Shown piece after piece: positions 63,326 through 64,000 of a DNA stretch of 64,000 nt (the first letter of the stretch is position 1; each line of letters begins with the position of its first letter). The position numbers and the translations under genes were made by a program. This stretch comes from Fragilariopsis cylindrus CCMP1102. Taxonomy: Eukaryota > Bacillariophyta > Bacillariophyceae > Bacillariales > Bacillariaceae. The notes beneath the pieces were generated by a model. It had not been told where the DNA came from. It worked only from the letters and a program-made list of their open reading frames with translations, and searched no databases. The stretch is taken from positions 62,001-126,000 of the forward strand of contig FMBT01000334.1 in assembly GCA_900095095.1 (NCBI GenBank), read 5' to 3'.

Positions 63326-64000
63326 ATGAATACAAAATATATTCTTAGTCTTCAAGTTTTTGTTGTATCCTTGGCAATCACTCTAAGTCTTTTGGCAATT
63401 ACTCTAAATCTTTTCGCACCCGACAGGATTCTTCTGAAAGTGTATATAATAATGATTATTACCTTCCAGATGATGATAATAATAATAAGGCTGACGATGA
63501 TGTGAAGACGACTTTGATGATGATGCCAATGAAGGAAGAGGAGACACGAATTTTATCGTTGGAATATAATCGATACCTCCAATCATCAAAGGTGAAGGAA
63601 ACAAAACAGGATAATCGTCATCATGAAGATTCTTCTCCTCCACCCGGTGCTTCACCCACTACTTCAAATAATCAATACTTTCATTACGATGACACACCTT
63701 CTAATCATCCGTCCTCGTCTTCCGTAGTAGATAACAATGATTCTATCCCATCATCCACGACAACTGTTTCGACTACAATGCCTACAGTTACGATTCCTCC
63801 TACTTCCTCACCATTCCCCTCATCGACATCGTCTGTTCCTAGTCTACGCCCTTCCTCGAATACAAAGACTTCCACCGGGGGTAATAGTTCTCCTCCCAGT
63901 AACATCGTCGCGGTGACCATTCTTCCGTCCTCATCTGGAAGTATTATCTCTACTACACGTAGTGAAGATAAGGATACTACTGATACTACTAATACGACTG
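63326..64000 (+). CDS. Partial secreted Ser/Thr/Pro-rich protein, cut by the window end
   Basis: MNTKYILSLQVFVVSLAITL looks like a signal peptide. From about 63427 a different frame stays open to the end of the window: DSSESVYNNDYYLPDDDN, LSLEYNRYLQSSKVKETKQ, then a long Ser/Thr/Pro stretch (PTVTIPPTSSPFPSSTSS). The two parts can join either through a 62-nt intron (63365-63426, donor GTATCC, acceptor CGACAG, with CTCTAA branch-like motifs) in phase 0, or by one missing T in the run at 63411-63414. The intron shortens the signal peptide; the other keeps it. The 3' part lies outside the window. A secreted or membrane-anchored, heavily O-glycosylatable protein is inferred. Confidence 0.55.

Noticed and set aside
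1-64000. CRISPR arrays, tRNA or rRNA genes
   Set aside because: No spaced direct repeats with unique spacers; no tRNA T-arm/anticodon pattern or rRNA text recognised by eye.

Overview
This is nuclear DNA from a unicellular eukaryote, most likely a diatom, and of the pennate Pseudo-nitzschia/Fragilariopsis type by general style. Genes are split by short GT-AG introns (about 100-200 nt, donors often GTACGT or GTAAGT). Coding text is full of Asn, Asp and Ser runs. Secreted proteins carry PTxxPT-type Thr/Pro tracts, and one protease ends in a small beta-rich C-terminal domain that I recall as recurrent in diatom secretomes. There are no operons, Shine-Dalgarno sites, rRNA genes or recognisable tRNA genes. 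The species is an inference.

Layout. 0-5.4 kb: degenerate ~250-bp tandem repeats, then a four-exon secreted M6-type zinc metalloprotease. 5.8-11.5 kb: a mitochondrion-like protein with an HGT motif (-), a coiled-coil protein (+), a broken gene remnant, and a member of a lineage-specific repeat family (+). 12-18.2 kb: a C5-cytosine DNA methyltransferase (-) head-to-head with an unusual SF2-helicase-like protein ending in a PDZ domain (+). 18.8-25.7 kb: a dirigent/AOC-barrel-like secreted protein, a MATE transporter, an RPB12-like fragment and a renalase-like flavoprotein. 24.3-27.8 kb is visibly GC-richer than its surroundings. 28-36.8 kb: a SET/MYND-type protein, a second large member of the repeat family, a small basic protein and a protein with two DUF7726-like modules. 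37-42.6 kb: a myristoylatable Sec14-like protein, a small triple-repeat protein and a type II membrane (alpha/alpha)-toroid protein whose last exons are hidden in another frame. 43-49 kb: a two-HMG-box plus phytanoyl-dioxygenase plus WW fusion, and an ABC-F ATPase. 49.7-52.5 kb: an Asp-rich secreted protein with tandem DDDDK-type repeats. 52.6-57.6 kb: a gene-poor block holding a 2.64-kb TIR-bounded DNA transposon. 57.7-62.7 kb: a Zn/Cd-type P1B ATPase with tandem CC-type metal-binding domains, and a protein kinase. 63.3 kb to the end: the start of a Ser/Thr/Pro-rich protein.

Gene models were rebuilt by joining exons with consistent phase. Four otherwise well-conserved genes (renalase-like, HMG/PhyH/WW, P1B ATPase, kinase) are interrupted by nine frame breaks, all of the same sign (one base missing), mostly next to short A runs. 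This looks more like assembly indels than gene death, except perhaps for the kinase, which also has an in-frame stop.

The most interesting biology is the HMG-HMG-dioxygenase-WW fusion, the methyltransferase/helicase-PDZ divergent pair, the Asp/Lys-repeat secreted protein and the 2.64-kb transposon with its internal 190-bp array. None of these amounts to a proven new system from sequence alone.
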